From Pelomonas sp. BJYL3 (lineage in GTDB: Bacteria; Pseudomonadota; Gammaproteobacteria; Burkholderiales; Burkholderiaceae_C): a stretch of 64,000 nucleotides of DNA. This document shows positions 35,152 to 46,644 of this stretch, one piece after another. Position numbers and translations under genes: made by a program. How positions within the stretch are numbered: position 1 is the stretch's first letter; each line of letters opens with the position of its first letter. The notes below the pieces were generated by a model, which was not told the origin of the DNA, made no database searches, and was given only the letters and a program-made list of their open reading frames with translations. The stretch spans positions 186,001-250,000 of the forward strand of contig NZ_JANZKX010000006.1 of assembly GCF_027257975.1 (NCBI RefSeq). Direction: 5' to 3'.

Positions 35152-36879
35152 ATGGCCACCCTGACCCTGAAGAAGAAGCCCGCCGGTGACAGCACCAAGA
35201 CGGGCAAGCCCGGCGAGCGCCGCCAGCCCCTGCGCGGCACCGGCGTCTCCCGCACCCGCCCCACCCTCGCCCAGGCTCAGACCGAGCGCGCCGAGCGCCA
35301 GGCCGCCTACGAGGGCCGCCGCGCGTCGGAACCCCAGGATCAACGCCATGACGGCGGCCGTGGCCCGGCCCGGCCGGACCGTCCGGGCAAGCCCGGTGGC
35401 AAGCCTGGTTTCGGCGCCAAGCCCGGTGGCAAGTTCGGCAGCAAGCCCTTCCGCAGCGAAGGCCCGGCCGGCGGCCGTGACCGTGCTGACCGTGGCGATC
35501 GCCCCGGCGGCTGGTCGCGCGGCGGCGACGACGAACGCCGTTTCGAAGGCCGTGGTGAGCATCGGGGCGGCCATCGCTTCGAAGGCCGCAATGAGGGTCG
35601 CTTTGAAGGCCGGGGCGAGGGCCGGGGTGAGTTCCGCGGCGAATTCCGTGGTGAAGGCCGCGGCCCTGGTCGCCCCGATTTCCAAGGCGGAGATCGCGGC
35701 CCGGGCCGGGGCGATCACCGGGGAGACCTCCGTGAAGGTTTCCGCGGCGAGGGCCGCGGCGACTTCCGTGGTGGCCCCCGCGGACCGGCGCGTGGCGAAG
35801 CGCGCGGTGGCTACGGCCCGGGTCGTCCCGACGATCGCCGGGCGCATGGCTCAGCGCATGAGCCAGCCCGAGGTCATGGCGGTCATGGCGGCCGTGATGA
35901 ACGCGGCCCGCGTCGTCAGGCCGAGCAGGATTCGTCCTGGGGTCAGCAACGTCCCGCCCGCCGGCATGAGCCGCAAGGCCACGGTCCCGAGCACCGGGGC
36001 CCGGACCGCGGCCGTGACACCGCCGCCCGCCCCGACCAGCGCCGCCAGACCGCCCTGCGCTCGCATCCCGAGCAAGCACCTCGCGTGCCTCAGCCCGCGC
36101 CCGAACGCCGGAACAGCGCCGAGGGCGAGCGCCTCTCCAAGCGCATGAGCGAGCTGGGCCTGGCCTCGCGCCGCGAGGCCGATGAATGGATCGCCGCCGG
36201 CTGGGTCAAGGTGGACGGACACCTGGCCACCCTGGGTGAGCGCGTGGGCCCCGACGCCCGCATCGAGGTCGATCCCGCCGCCCGGCAGCAGCAGGCCCAG
36301 CGCGTCACCATCCTGCTGCACAAGCCCATCGGCTATGTGTCCGGCCAGGCCGAGGACGGCTACGAGCCCGCCTCCGTGCTGATCAAGAGCGACACCCACT
36401 GGAAGGACGACCCGGCCGGCATCAAGTACCACGTGGGCCACAGCCGCTTCCTGGCGCCTGCGGGCCGCCTGGACATCGACTCCACCGGCCTGCTGGTGCT
36501 GACCCAGGACGGCCGCATCGCCAAGCAGCTGATCGGCGATGACTCCTCGATCGAGAAGGAGTACCTGGTGCGGGTGGAATACGTCGGCATCAACGGCGTG
36601 AAGAACGAGTCCGGCCAGCTGGACGAGCAAGGCCTGGCCCTGCTCAACCATGGCCTGATGCTGGACGACGTCGAGCTCAAGCCGGCCAAGGTCAGCTGGG
36701 CCAACGAGGACCAGCTGCGCTTCGTGCTGCGCGAGGGCCGCAAGCGCCAGATCCGCCGCATGTGCGAGCTGGTGGGCCTCAAGGTGACGGCGCTCAAGCG
36801 CGTGCGCATCGGCCGCATCCCGCTGGGCCACCTGCCCGCCGGCCAGTGGCGCTTCCTGGCGCCCTGGGAAAAGTTCTGA
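35152..36879 (+). CDS. RluF/RluB-type rRNA pseudouridine synthase with giant Gly/Arg-rich N-terminus
   Basis: 575 residues, of which only the last ~245 are enzyme. An S4 RNA-binding domain ([20 protein letters not shown], about 331-385) is followed by the RsuA/RluF catalytic domain with the catalytic Asp in [19 protein letters not shown], and the conserved [14 protein letters not shown]. RluF modifies 23S rRNA near position 2604 in E. coli. The first ~325 residues are low complexity. At about 128-232 there are repeated [12 protein letters not shown] and GRGDFRGG units, resembling RGG boxes that bind RNA. The ATG at 35152 matches the family start (MATLTLKKK). Confidence 0.88.
   Translation: MATLTLKKKPAGDSTKTGKPGERRQPLRGTGVSRTRPTLAQAQTERAERQAAYEGRRASEPQDQRHDGGRGPARPDRPGKPGGKPGFGAKPGGKFGSKPFRSEGPAGGRDRADRGDRPGGWSRGGDDERRFEGRGEHRGGHRFEGRNEGRFEGRGEGRGEFRGEFRGEGRGPGRPDFQGGDRGPGRGDHRGDLREGFRGEGRGDFRGGPRGPARGEARGGYGPGRPDDRRAHGSAHEPARGHGGHGGRDERGPRRQAEQDSSWGQQRPARRHEPQGHGPEHRGPDRGRDTAARPDQRRQTALRSHPEQAPRVPQPAPERRNSAEGERLSKRMSELGLASRREADEWIAAGWVKVDGHLATLGERVGPDARIEVDPAARQQQAQRVTILLHKPIGYVSGQAEDGYEPASVLIKSDTHWKDDPAGIKYHVGHSRFLAPAGRLDIDSTGLLVLTQDGRIAKQLIGDDSSIEKEYLVRVEYVGINGVKNESGQLDEQGLALLNHGLMLDDVELKPAKVSWANEDQLRFVLREGRKRQIRRMCELVGLKVTALKRVRIGRIPLGHLPAGQWRFLAPWEKF
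35533..35800 (+). repeat. In-frame imperfect repeats coding F(E/R)G(R/E)-type units
   Basis: Imperfect 12-18 bp repeats (GAAGGCCG, GGTGAGTTCCGCGGCGAATT types) code tandem FEGRGE and FRGEGR peptides in the N-terminal part of the pseudouridine synthase. They are prone to slippage and length change. Confidence 0.7.
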
Positions 36880-36890
36880 CGCGGGCGGCC

Positions 36891-37817
36891 ATGCAGTTCA
36901 AGCCTGTGTGCCTGGCCGGCCCCACCGGCACTGGCAAGACCGCCTGTGCGCTGAAGGTGGCGGAGTACCTGCCCATCGAGATCATCAGCGTGGACTCGGC
37001 GCTGGTCTACCGCGGCATGGACATCGGCACGGCCAAGCCCTCGGCCGCGGAGATGGCAGCGGTGCCGCACCACCTGATCGACATCATCGACCCGCTGGAG
37101 GCCTACTCCGCCGCCGAGTTCGCCCGCAATGCGCAGCAGCTGGCCGCCGAGATCCTCGCGCGCGGCCGCCTGCCCCTGCTGGTGGGCGGCACCATGCTGT
37201 ACTTCAAGGCCCTGTTCGACGGCCTTTCGCCCCTGCCCCAGGCCGACGAGGCCGTGCGCCGCGAGATTGACGCCCGCGCCGCCGAGCAGGGCTGGCCGGC
37301 CCTGCATGAGGAGCTGGCCCGCATCGACCCGCCCACTGCGGCGCGGCTCGCGCCCAACGACGCCCAGCGCATCCAGCGCGCCCTGGAGGTCTGGCAGCTC
37401 AGCGGGCAGACGATGTCCGAGCTCCATGCCCAGCAGGAACGCAGCCCCGGCGTGGACTGGCCGCTGATCTCCCTGGAAACCGAGGACCGCGCCTGGCTGC
37501 ACAAGCGCCTGGGCCAGCGCTTTGCAAAGATGCTGGACCAGGGCCTGATGGACGAGGTGCGGGCCCTGCGCGCGCGTGGCGACCTGCACCTGGGCCTGCC
37601 CTCCATGCGCTGCGTGGGCTACCGCCAGACCTGGGAGGCGCTGGATGCCGACCGCTTCGGCGACCTTCAGGAGCGTGGCGCCGCGGCCACCCGCCAGCTG
37701 GCCAAGCGCCAGATCACCTGGCTGCGCTCCATGCCCCGGCGCATCGTGCTGGACTGCCAGTCACCACAGGCGCCGCTGCACCTCATGGCGCAGCTGCAGC
37801 GCGTGCTGGGGGCCTGA
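36891..37817 (+). CDS. miaA: tRNA dimethylallyltransferase MiaA
   Basis: Adds the dimethylallyl group to A37 of UNN-reading tRNAs. The 308 residues contain the P-loop [56 protein letters not shown] and [12 protein letters not shown]. It lies 11 bp behind the pseudouridine synthase, so mutL, the synthase and miaA form a same-strand run resembling the classic mutL-miaA neighbourhood. The ATG at 36891 gives the usual N-terminus just before the P-loop. Confidence 0.95.
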   Translation: MQFKPVCLAGPTGTGKTACALKVAEYLPIEIISVDSALVYRGMDIGTAKPSAAEMAAVPHHLIDIIDPLEAYSAAEFARNAQQLAAEILARGRLPLLVGGTMLYFKALFDGLSPLPQADEAVRREIDARAAEQGWPALHEELARIDPPTAARLAPNDAQRIQRALEVWQLSGQTMSELHAQQERSPGVDWPLISLETEDRAWLHKRLGQRFAKMLDQGLMDEVRALRARGDLHLGLPSMRCVGYRQTWEALDADRFGDLQERGAAATRQLAKRQITWLRSMPRRIVLDCQSPQAPLHLMAQLQRVLGA

Positions 37818-37838
37818 GAAGGCCCTGCGCAGCCGGGC

Positions 37839-38657
37839 TCAGTGGGCGTAGCTGGAATGACCGGGCTGCAGGCCCAGCTTGGCGCGCACGCAGTTGCGGC
37901 CCGCGGCCTTGGCGCTGTAGAGCGCTTCGTCGGCGTCGTGGATCAGGTGATCCAGGGTCAGGTGCTCATACTGCAGCGAGGCCACGCCGAGGCTGACGCT
38001 CACCGGCACGTCCCGCTCTTCCCAGCGGAAGTCCAGCTGCTCCACGCGCTCGCGGATGCGCTCGGCCACGTCCAGCGCGCCCAGCGGATCCGTGTGGGGC
38101 AGGAAGACGGCGAACTCCTCGCCGCCGAAGCGGGCCAGGACATCGGCCTGGCGCAGGGTCTCGCCGCTGACGCGGGCGATCTCGCGCAGCAGGCGGTCGC
38201 CGCAGAGATGGCCGTGGGTGTCATTGACGCGCTTGAAGTGGTCCACGTCCATCAGCAGCATGGCGCAGTCCATGTTGTAGCGCTTGGCGCGCGACCATTC
38301 GCGGTCGACCAGCTGCAGGAAATGCCGGCGGTTGAAGGCGCTGGTGAGCGGATCCAGCGTGGCATGGTGGCTCACCCGTTGCCGGGTCTGGTCCTGGAAC
38401 TGCACCAGGCGCAGGAAGAGGTAGCCGAACACCCCTGTGATCAGCAGTGCGCAGGCCGAGGCGCACAGCGTGGCCACCAGGCGGTCGCCGCGCCCCATCA
38501 GCGTGATCAGCAGCTGGGACAGTCCCAGGGCCATCAGCCAGACCGTGCCGCACAGCAGGGTGAGGCCCGCCCACAGCCCGCGGCGGGTCACGAAATGCCC
38601 GAACCAGGGCAACCAGGCGGGGGCATCGTGTTCGAGGTCTGGCGACGGCGTGGACAT
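37839..38657 (-). CDS. Membrane-bound diguanylate cyclase (intact GGEEF)
   Basis: A 272-residue c-di-GMP synthase. Two N-terminal transmembrane helices (about 26-50 and 58-85) with almost no periplasmic loop are followed by a GGDEF domain: LDPLTSAFNRRHFLQ, MDVDHFKRVNDTHGH, and the active RFGGEEFAVFLP. No RxxD inhibitory site is evident before the motif (QADVLARFGGEEF has none). The ATG at 38657 is chosen because the upstream frame adds nothing family-like. It is convergent with miaA. Confidence 0.9.
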   Translation of the reverse strand: MSTPSPDLEHDAPAWLPWFGHFVTRRGLWAGLTLLCGTVWLMALGLSQLLITLMGRGDRLVATLCASACALLITGVFGYLFLRLVQFQDQTRQRVSHHATLDPLTSAFNRRHFLQLVDREWSRAKRYNMDCAMLLMDVDHFKRVNDTHGHLCGDRLLREIARVSGETLRQADVLARFGGEEFAVFLPHTDPLGALDVAERIRERVEQLDFRWEERDVPVSVSLGVASLQYEHLTLDHLIHDADEALYSAKAAGRNCVRAKLGLQPGHSSYAH

Positions 38658-38872
38658 GAACGAATCGGCGGGCGGAGCGCGGGAAGTGGCAGGGGACGAC
38701 TGCAGCCGATATTGCAGCACACTCCGCGCCCCTCCAGACGGGAAGCACCACGATCAAGGGGCCTCGGCAATTCCCCCTTGCGCGATGCGGTCTCCGGCGT
38801 CATGACTTGCCAAATGTCAAGCCACACACCCGAGGCCGAGGTGACACTCAAGACAAACAGAGGAGCTCCGCC

Positions 38873-41008
<2,136 letters not shown>

Positions 41009-41064
41009 ATGCGGGGGCGGCCGGGGCGGACGCTCAGGAAGGGCTTGCCAAGACGGCAAATCTG

Positions 41065-41090
41065 GAATTAAAGTGATATCACATTAATTC
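41065..41090. promoter_or_regulatory. 26-bp near-perfect palindrome (operator) before the SPFH-RHH pair
   Basis: The outer arms GAATTAA/TTAATTC and the core GTGATATCAC are perfectly symmetrical; only one base pair (positions 8 and 19) breaks the symmetry. It is AT-rich in a GC-rich region and ends 14 bp before the ATG. The likely binder is the ribbon-helix-helix protein encoded two genes on. Confidence 0.75.
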
Positions 41091-41104
41091 ACCGGAGGGC
41101 CTCC

Positions 41105-41998
41105 ATGAGCACCGTCGCATCGATCCCGCTGCAAGCCCGCACCACCGAGCGCCTGGCGCGCGCCGCCAACGGCTACCTGGCCCTGCTGGGCATGCTGGCG
41201 CTGTGGGCACTGGCCGCGTTCATGGCCGCCGGAGCGCACCACCTGATCGGGGCGGTGCTGAGCATGGTCCTGTCCGGCCTGGTCGGTGCGGGCCTGTACA
41301 TGCAGCAGCCCAACGAGGGGCGGGTGATGACCCTCTTCGGCCGCTACATCGGCACCGACCGCGAGGCCGGCCTGCGCTGGGCCAATCCCTTCGCCGGCAA
41401 GCAGCGGATCTCGCTGCGCTCGCGCAACCTCACCTCGCCCACACTGAAGGTCAATGACAAGCGCGGCAATCCCATCGAGATCAGCGCCGCCGTCGTCTGG
41501 CGGGTGAGCGACACGGCCCAGGCCCTGTTCGACGTCGACAGCTACGAGACCTATGTGCAGATCCAGGCCGAGGCCGCACTGCGCCACACCGCCAATCTCT
41601 ACGCCTACGACGACGGCGAGGACCTGCAGCCGGGAGAGACCACGCTGCGCGCCGGCCAGGACGAAGTGGCCGCGGCCATGAAGGGCGAGCTCCAGGAGCG
41701 CTTCGCCGCGGCGGGCGTGGAGGTGCTGGACGCCAAGCTGACGCACCTGGCCTACGCCCCCGAGATCGCCCAGGTGATGCTGCGCCGCCAGCAGGCCGAG
41801 GCCATCATCAGCGCCCGCCAGCGCATCGTGCATGGCGCGGTGAGCATGGTGGAGTCGGCGCTGAAGGGCCTGTCCGAGCGCGAGATCGTGGTGCTGGACG
41901 ACGAGCGCAAGGCCGCCATGGTGTCCAACCTGCTGGTGGTGCTGTGCTCCGACAAGGACACCCAGCCCATCGTCAACGCAGGCACGCTCTACAACTGA
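41105..41998 (+). CDS. SPFH/Band 7 domain protein
   Basis: A 297-residue membrane protein with two N-terminal transmembrane helices (about 24-68), then an SPFH (stomatin/prohibitin/flotillin) domain starting at [22 protein letters not shown] helical region (about 165-225) includes [20 protein letters not shown], typical of flotillin/slipin assemblies. Such proteins form membrane scaffolds linked to stress or protein quality control. AGGAGGG-like CGGAGGG is the ribosome binding site. It is followed by a ribbon-helix-helix gene 7 bp later. Confidence 0.88.
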   Translation: MSTVASIPLQARTTERLARAANGYLALLGMLALWALAAFMAAGAHHLIGAVLSMVLSGLVGAGLYMQQPNEGRVMTLFGRYIGTDREAGLRWANPFAGKQRISLRSRNLTSPTLKVNDKRGNPIEISAAVVWRVSDTAQALFDVDSYETYVQIQAEAALRHTANLYAYDDGEDLQPGETTLRAGQDEVAAAMKGELQERFAAAGVEVLDAKLTHLAYAPEIAQVMLRRQQAEAIISARQRIVHGAVSMVESALKGLSEREIVVLDDERKAAMVSNLLVVLCSDKDTQPIVNAGTLYN

Positions 41999-42005
41999 GT
42001 GCCAC

Positions 42006-42248
42006 ATGGCCAGCCCGGGCAAGAAGAGCTTCCTGCTGCGCCTCCCGCCGGAACTGTGGGACGAGATCGAGCGCCTGGCCGCGCGTGAGCTGCGGTCCAG
42101 CAATGCGCAGATCGAGTACCTGCTGCGGGAGTCCTTGCAGCGGCGCGGCATCCGCCTGGACACCGGTCCCGCCGCCAAGCGGGGCCGCCCCCCCAAGGAG
42201 TCCGAGGCCGACGAGACGGCCGCAAACGAAAAGGGCGAGGACCGCTGA
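42006..42248 (+). CDS. Arc-like ribbon-helix-helix DNA-binding protein with AT-hook-like tail
   Basis: An 80-residue putative repressor. KKSFLLRLPPELWDEIERLA and ELRSSNAQIEYLLRESLQRR form the beta-strand plus two helices of an Arc/Mnt-type domain. The C-terminus contains KRGRPPK, an AT-hook-like motif, then an acidic tail. It is co-transcribed with the SPFH gene, so autoregulation through the 26-bp palindrome is likely. The terminator begins inside its last codons. Confidence 0.85.
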   Translation: MASPGKKSFLLRLPPELWDEIERLAARELRSSNAQIEYLLRESLQRRGIRLDTGPAAKRGRPPKESEADETAANEKGEDR

Positions 42249-42264
42249 GGCCTCGCCCTTTTTT
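42231..42264. terminator. Rho-independent terminator, probably bidirectional
   Basis: AAGGGCGAGG (42231-42240) pairs with CCTCGCCCTT (42251-42260), followed by a T-run to 42264. It serves the SPFH-RHH operon and probably the convergent emr operon. Confidence 0.88.
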
Positions 42265-42276
42265 ATGCCGACGGCT

Positions 42277-43839
42277 TCAGTGCGCGCCGCCCGCGTCGAC
42301 CGGCGCCGCCAGGCGCGGCGGCCTCTTGGTGAGCCACACGGAGGCGATCAGCACCAGGAAGATGGCGGCCGAGGCGATGAAGATGTCGTCCGCCGCGCGG
42401 GTGAAGGCCTGCTGGTCCACCATGCGGTTGAGCCAGGCCAGGGACTGCTCCTGGCTCATGCCGCCGGCCTGCAGCTGGCGCAGGGTCTCGGTGGTCACCG
42501 CATCGCCCTGCGCCAGGCGCTCGGCCAGGTGGTGGTGGTGCAGCGCGGCGCGGTTCTCCCACAGCGTGGTCGAGATCGAGGTGCCCATGGCGCCCGCCGT
42601 GATCCGCACGAAGTTCGACAGCCCCGCGGCCGCCGCGATGCGGTCCGGCGTGATGCCCGACAGCGTCAGCGTGGTCAGCGGAATGAAGAAGAAGGCCAGC
42701 GCCGCGCCCTGCAGGATCGTGGGGATCATGATGGTGGCGAAGTCCGTCTGCGTGGTGAAGTTGCCGCGCATCTTCAGCACGATGGCGAACATCACGAAGG
42801 CGAAGCTGGCCATCCAGCGCGGGTCCACCCGGGCCACGTTGCGGCCCACCACCGGCGACAGCAGGATGGCCAGCAGGCCCACCGGCGCCAGCGCCATGCC
42901 GGCATCGGTGGCCGTGTAGCCCATCCACTGCTGCAGCCACAGCGGCAGCAGCACCACATTGCCGAAGAAGAGGCCGTAGGCGATGGACAGCGTGGCCGCA
43001 CCGAAGAGGAAGTTGCGCCGCGCGAAGAGGCGCAGGTCCACCACCGGGTGCTCGTCCGTCAGCTCCCACACCAGGAAGAAGGCGAATCCGATCAGCGCCG
43101 TCAGGCCCAGGATGCAGATTTCGGGGCTGGCGAACCAGTCCAGCTCCTTGCCCTTGTCCAGCATGACTTGCAGCGCGCCGACCCACAGCACCAGCAGGGC
43201 CAGGCCCACGCCGTCGATGGGCAGCTTCTTGATCTGCGTCTCGCGCGAGCGGTAGATGCTCCAGGTCATGCCTGCGGCCAGCAGGCCCACGGGAACGTTG
43301 ATGTAGAAGATCCAGGGCCAGGAGACGTTGTCCGTGATCCAGCCGCCCAGCAAGGGCCCGACCACGGGCGCGACCAGCGTCGTCACCCCCCACAACGCGA
43401 GGGCCGTGCCGGCCTTGGCCGGCGGATAGCTGGACAGCAGCAGGGTCTGGGACAGCGGGATCATCGGCCCCGCCACCAGGCCCTGCAGCACGCGGCAGGC
43501 CACCAGCATCTCCAGCGAATGCGCGAAGCCGCACAGCCAGGAGGCCAGCACGAAGAGCAGCACGCTGGTGGTGAACAGGCGCACGGCGCCGAAGCGCTGG
43601 GTCAGCCAGCCAGTCAGCGGCACGGAGATGGCATTGGCCACGCCGAAGCTCGTGATCACCCAGGTGCCCTGCACCGGGCTCACGCCCAGGTCACCAGCGA
43701 TGGCCGGCAGCGACACGTTGGCGATGGACGAGTCCAGCACGTTCATGAAGGTCGCCAGTGACAGGGCAACGGTGCCCATCACCAGGTCGGAGCCCTTGAG
43801 CGGTGGCGGTGGCGCCACGGCAGCAGCGGGGGCGCTCAT
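42277..43839 (-). CDS. emrB: EmrB/QacA-family drug:proton antiporter (DHA2 MFS)
   Basis: A 520-residue inner-membrane exporter with 14 predicted helices. LDSSIANVSLPAIAGDLGVS (DHA2 motif D1), TGWLTQRFGAVRLFTTSVLL, RVLQGLVAGPMIPLSQTLLL and WGVTTLVAPVVGPLLGGWIT (motif C, antiporter) are present. It ends the operon marR-nodT-emrA-emrB and works with EmrA and the outer-membrane channel as a tripartite pump. It starts 2 bp after emrA. Confidence 0.93.
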   Translation of the reverse strand: MSAPAAAVAPPPPLKGSDLVMGTVALSLATFMNVLDSSIANVSLPAIAGDLGVSPVQGTWVITSFGVANAISVPLTGWLTQRFGAVRLFTTSVLLFVLASWLCGFAHSLEMLVACRVLQGLVAGPMIPLSQTLLLSSYPPAKAGTALALWGVTTLVAPVVGPLLGGWITDNVSWPWIFYINVPVGLLAAGMTWSIYRSRETQIKKLPIDGVGLALLVLWVGALQVMLDKGKELDWFASPEICILGLTALIGFAFFLVWELTDEHPVVDLRLFARRNFLFGAATLSIAYGLFFGNVVLLPLWLQQWMGYTATDAGMALAPVGLLAILLSPVVGRNVARVDPRWMASFAFVMFAIVLKMRGNFTTQTDFATIMIPTILQGAALAFFFIPLTTLTLSGITPDRIAAAAGLSNFVRITAGAMGTSISTTLWENRAALHHHHLAERLAQGDAVTTETLRQLQAGGMSQEQSLAWLNRMVDQQAFTRAADDIFIASAAIFLVLIASVWLTKRPPRLAAPVDAGGAH

Positions 43840-43841
43840 GC

Positions 43842-45140
43842 TCAGGCCTTTCCGTGCAGGGCGTCGGTGTTGCGATGGGCCTTGGCCACGGCCTTGGGCG
43901 CGGTGGCCACGGGCTTGGCCGCGCGTCCCAGGTTGGACTGGATGATGCGCTGGACCTCGGCGTCAGCCGCGCGGTCCTGGTCCTCGAAGACCTTGGTCGC
44001 GGTGGCGCTGCCGGCGGCAACGGTCTCGGACAGCGGCTTGCCCGACTGGTCCTTCACGTCGACGGCCACGTTCATGGACAGGCCCACGCGCAGCGGATGC
44101 TCGGCCAGCTCCTTGGCGTCCAGGGCGATGCGCACCGGCACACGCTGCACGACCTTGATCCAGTTGCCCGTGGCGTTCTGGGCCGGCAGCACGGCAAAGG
44201 CCGCACCGGTGCCCGCGCCCAGGCCCACGACCTTGCCGTGGAACTCGGCCTTGTCGCCGTACACATCGGCCACCAGGGTCACCGGCTGGCCGATGCGCAG
44301 GCGGGCCAGCTGGCCTTCCTTGAAATTGGCGTCGACCCAGGCCTGCTGCAGGCCCACCACGCTCATCAGGGGGGTGCCGGCGGCCACGCGCTGGCCCAGC
44401 TGCACGCTGCGGCGTGCCACCCAGCCGTCGACCGGAGCAACGAGCTCGTTGCGCTGCACGGCCAGGAAGGTCTCGCGCACGCGGGCGGCGGCGCGCTGCA
44501 CATTGGGGTGCTGCTCGACGCTGGTGCCATCGGTCAGCGACTGGCTGGAGGCCAGCTGCTCGCGGGCCGCCTCGGCCGCGGCTTCGGCGGCCGCGACGGC
44601 AGCCTGCGCGGTCTTGAGCTGGGCGCGGGCATGCTCCAGCTCCTCCTTGCCGACGGCGCCGGTAGCCACCAGGGGCTCGCGGCGGCTGACGTCGTCCTTC
44701 AGGCGGGCCGCCTCGCTGCGGGCGCGCAGCAGGTCGGCCTCACGGCTGCGGACCTGGGCCTGCAAGGTGGCGTTGTTGGCGAAGAGGGTGCGGACCTCGC
44801 GCACCGTCTGGCCCAGCTGGGCCTGGGCCTGGTCCAGGGCCATGCGGGCATCGACCGGGTCCAGGCTCACCAGCTTCTGGCCGGCCTTGACGGCGTCGGT
44901 GTCATCCACATGGATGGCGCGCACGGTGCCGCCCACCAGGGGCGTGATCTGCACGACATTGGCCTGCACATAGGCGTTGTCCGTCTTCTCGAAATGGCGG
45001 CCGACGAGCCACTCGTAGGCGCTGTAGGCGCCAAAGCCCAGGATGAGGGCGACGGCCACGGTGGTCAGGCCCTTCTTGCGCTGGGGGTTGCCGTTCTTCG
45101 CCGGAGCGGTGGCGGAGCTGTTGCTGTTGTCTTGGCTCAT
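43842..45140 (-). CDS. emrA: EmrA-type HlyD membrane fusion protein
   Basis: A 432-residue periplasmic adaptor anchored by one N-terminal helix (about 25-47). FEKTDNAYVQANVVQITPLVGGTV is the EmrA/HlyD lipoyl start. A long alpha-helical hairpin (about 100-215, Ala/Gln/Glu-rich) and a beta-barrel (PVDGWVARRSVQLGQRVAAGTP) follow. It bridges EmrB to the NodT-type channel encoded upstream. The C-terminal ~40 residues are charged and non-conserved. Confidence 0.93.
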   Translation of the reverse strand: MSQDNSNSSATAPAKNGNPQRKKGLTTVAVALILGFGAYSAYEWLVGRHFEKTDNAYVQANVVQITPLVGGTVRAIHVDDTDAVKAGQKLVSLDPVDARMALDQAQAQLGQTVREVRTLFANNATLQAQVRSREADLLRARSEAARLKDDVSRREPLVATGAVGKEELEHARAQLKTAQAAVAAAEAAAEAAREQLASSQSLTDGTSVEQHPNVQRAAARVRETFLAVQRNELVAPVDGWVARRSVQLGQRVAAGTPLMSVVGLQQAWVDANFKEGQLARLRIGQPVTLVADVYGDKAEFHGKVVGLGAGTGAAFAVLPAQNATGNWIKVVQRVPVRIALDAKELAEHPLRVGLSMNVAVDVKDQSGKPLSETVAAGSATATKVFEDQDRAADAEVQRIIQSNLGRAAKPVATAPKAVAKAHRNTDALHGKA

Positions 45141-45207
45141 GGTGTGCTGGTCTTGATGTTGGGGGGCGGCCCGCTCGGCGGCGCCGCTGGACTATTCGGG
45201 CGTGTGG

Positions 45208-46644
45208 TCAGGCGCGGGGCTCGGTGCGGAGGGCTTCGCCGCCCAGGGCACGCATCAGCTGCACGCGGCTGTCGAGCTGCTGGGCGCGCAGGTCCAGGGA
45301 CTGGCGCTGCTGCTGGATCAGCGCCTGCTGCGCCTGGATCACCGGCAGGCGGTTGCCCAGGCCGGCGGCCTGCCGCTCCTGGGCCAGGCGCAGCTGCTGC
45401 TCATTGCTGCGCAGCAGGGCCTCCTGGGGCGACTGCTGGGCCTGCAGCGAGCGCAGCGCTTCCCACTGCTCGCGGGCGTCGCGCACGCCTTCGAGCACGG
45501 CGGCGTTGTAGGCAGCCACCGCGGCCTCCTGCTCGGCCACGGCGGACTTGAAACCGGCACGCAGGCGGCCGGTATCGAACAGGGGCAGGCGCAGCGAGGG
45601 CCCGAAGCCCAGCTGGTGGCTGCCGCTCTCCAGCAGCTTGTCCAGGCCGATGCTGCTGAAGCCGGCGAAGGCATTGAGCGTCAGGTCCGGATAGAAGCGG
45701 CCACGGGCCGCGGTGATCTCGTAGCCGGCGGCCTCGACGCGCGCCAGAGCCGCGCGCACGTCAGGCCGCGAGGCCAGCAGGTCCAGGCTGGGTACGGTGG
45801 CCGGGGCGACCGTGGCTGGCAGCGCCGGCTGCCAGTCGGCCAGCGATTCCAGCGGCTGCACACTGAGGGCCGCCAGCTGCACGCGGTAGCCCTGGGCCTG
45901 CTGCTGCAGGACCAGGAGCTGGCGCTGCAGGTCGGCCAGAGGCGCCTCGGCGCCGCGCAGTTCGATGTCGGTATCCAGGCCGGCGGCGCGGCGCTGGCGG
46001 ACCAGCTCCAGTGCCTGCTGGCGCAGCACGACTTGCTGCTGCAGCAGCTGCTCCTGGCTCACGCTGCGAGCCAGGCCCAGCCAGGCACGCAGCACGGCGC
46101 TGGCGATGTTCAGCCGGGCTGCCTCGCCCTCGGCCTGCAGGGCGCGCTGCTGGCCGAGGCTGGCCTGCAGCGCGGCCTGGTGGCGGCCGAAGAAGTCCCA
46201 GTCATAGCTGACGCCCGCCTGCAGGGTCGCGGTGTTGTAGACGTGACCGGCCAGGGGCGGCGGGTACATGCCGTGCTCGCTGAAGCGCTGGCGCTCGACG
46301 TCCAGACCCACGCCGATGATGGGCTTGTCGGCCGCGGCGGCGTTGTCCACCACGGCGCCAGCCTTGGCGATGCGGGCACGGGCCAGGGCCAGGCTGGGGG
46401 CATCGCGCAGGGCCTTGTCCATGAGGGCGTTGAGGCGCTCGTCGCCCCAGGCGCGCCACCAGGCGGCGTCAGCCACCGCGCCACCGGCCTGCAGACCCAG
46501 CGCCTCGCCCTTCAGGCGCTCGGGCACGGCCGGCTGCGGCGGCACGGGCGCACAGGCCGTCATCAGGCCCAGGGCCAGCATCAGCGCTGGCAATGCAGAC
46601 AGGCGCAGCGCGCCCAGGCGGGGGTGTGGGTACATCGGTTTCAT
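45208..46644 (-). CDS. NodT-family outer-membrane efflux lipoprotein
   Basis: A 478-residue TolC-like channel protein with a lipoprotein signal ending GLMTAC (lipid-anchored Cys). WWRAWGDERLNALMDKAL is the NodT start. Two OEP repeats follow, including GVSYDWDFFGRHQAALQAS and TLNAFAGFSSIGLDKLLESG. The ATG at 46644 overlaps the marR stop (ATGA); the ATG at 46635 has a better-spaced AAGGA and is an equally good start. It forms the exit duct of the EmrAB pump. Confidence 0.92.
   Translation of the reverse strand: MKPMYPHPRLGALRLSALPALMLALGLMTACAPVPPQPAVPERLKGEALGLQAGGAVADAAWWRAWGDERLNALMDKALRDAPSLALARARIAKAGAVVDNAAAADKPIIGVGLDVERQRFSEHGMYPPPLAGHVYNTATLQAGVSYDWDFFGRHQAALQASLGQQRALQAEGEAARLNIASAVLRAWLGLARSVSQEQLLQQQVVLRQQALELVRQRRAAGLDTDIELRGAEAPLADLQRQLLVLQQQAQGYRVQLAALSVQPLESLADWQPALPATVAPATVPSLDLLASRPDVRAALARVEAAGYEITAARGRFYPDLTLNAFAGFSSIGLDKLLESGSHQLGFGPSLRLPLFDTGRLRAGFKSAVAEQEAAVAAYNAAVLEGVRDAREQWEALRSLQAQQSPQEALLRSNEQQLRLAQERQAAGLGNRLPVIQAQQALIQQQRQSLDLRAQQLDSRVQLMRALGGEALRTEPRA

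Noticed and set aside
35152-36879. Frameshift or assembly error in the Gly/Arg-rich half of the pseudouridine synthase
   Set aside because: The repeat frame is continuous with the catalytic domain and keeps a coherent RGG-like composition, whereas the other frames do not.
42006-42248. Antitoxin of a toxin-antitoxin pair (RHH protein)
   Set aside because: The partner is a 297-residue SPFH membrane protein and no small toxin-like gene is adjacent; a regulator of the SPFH operon fits better.
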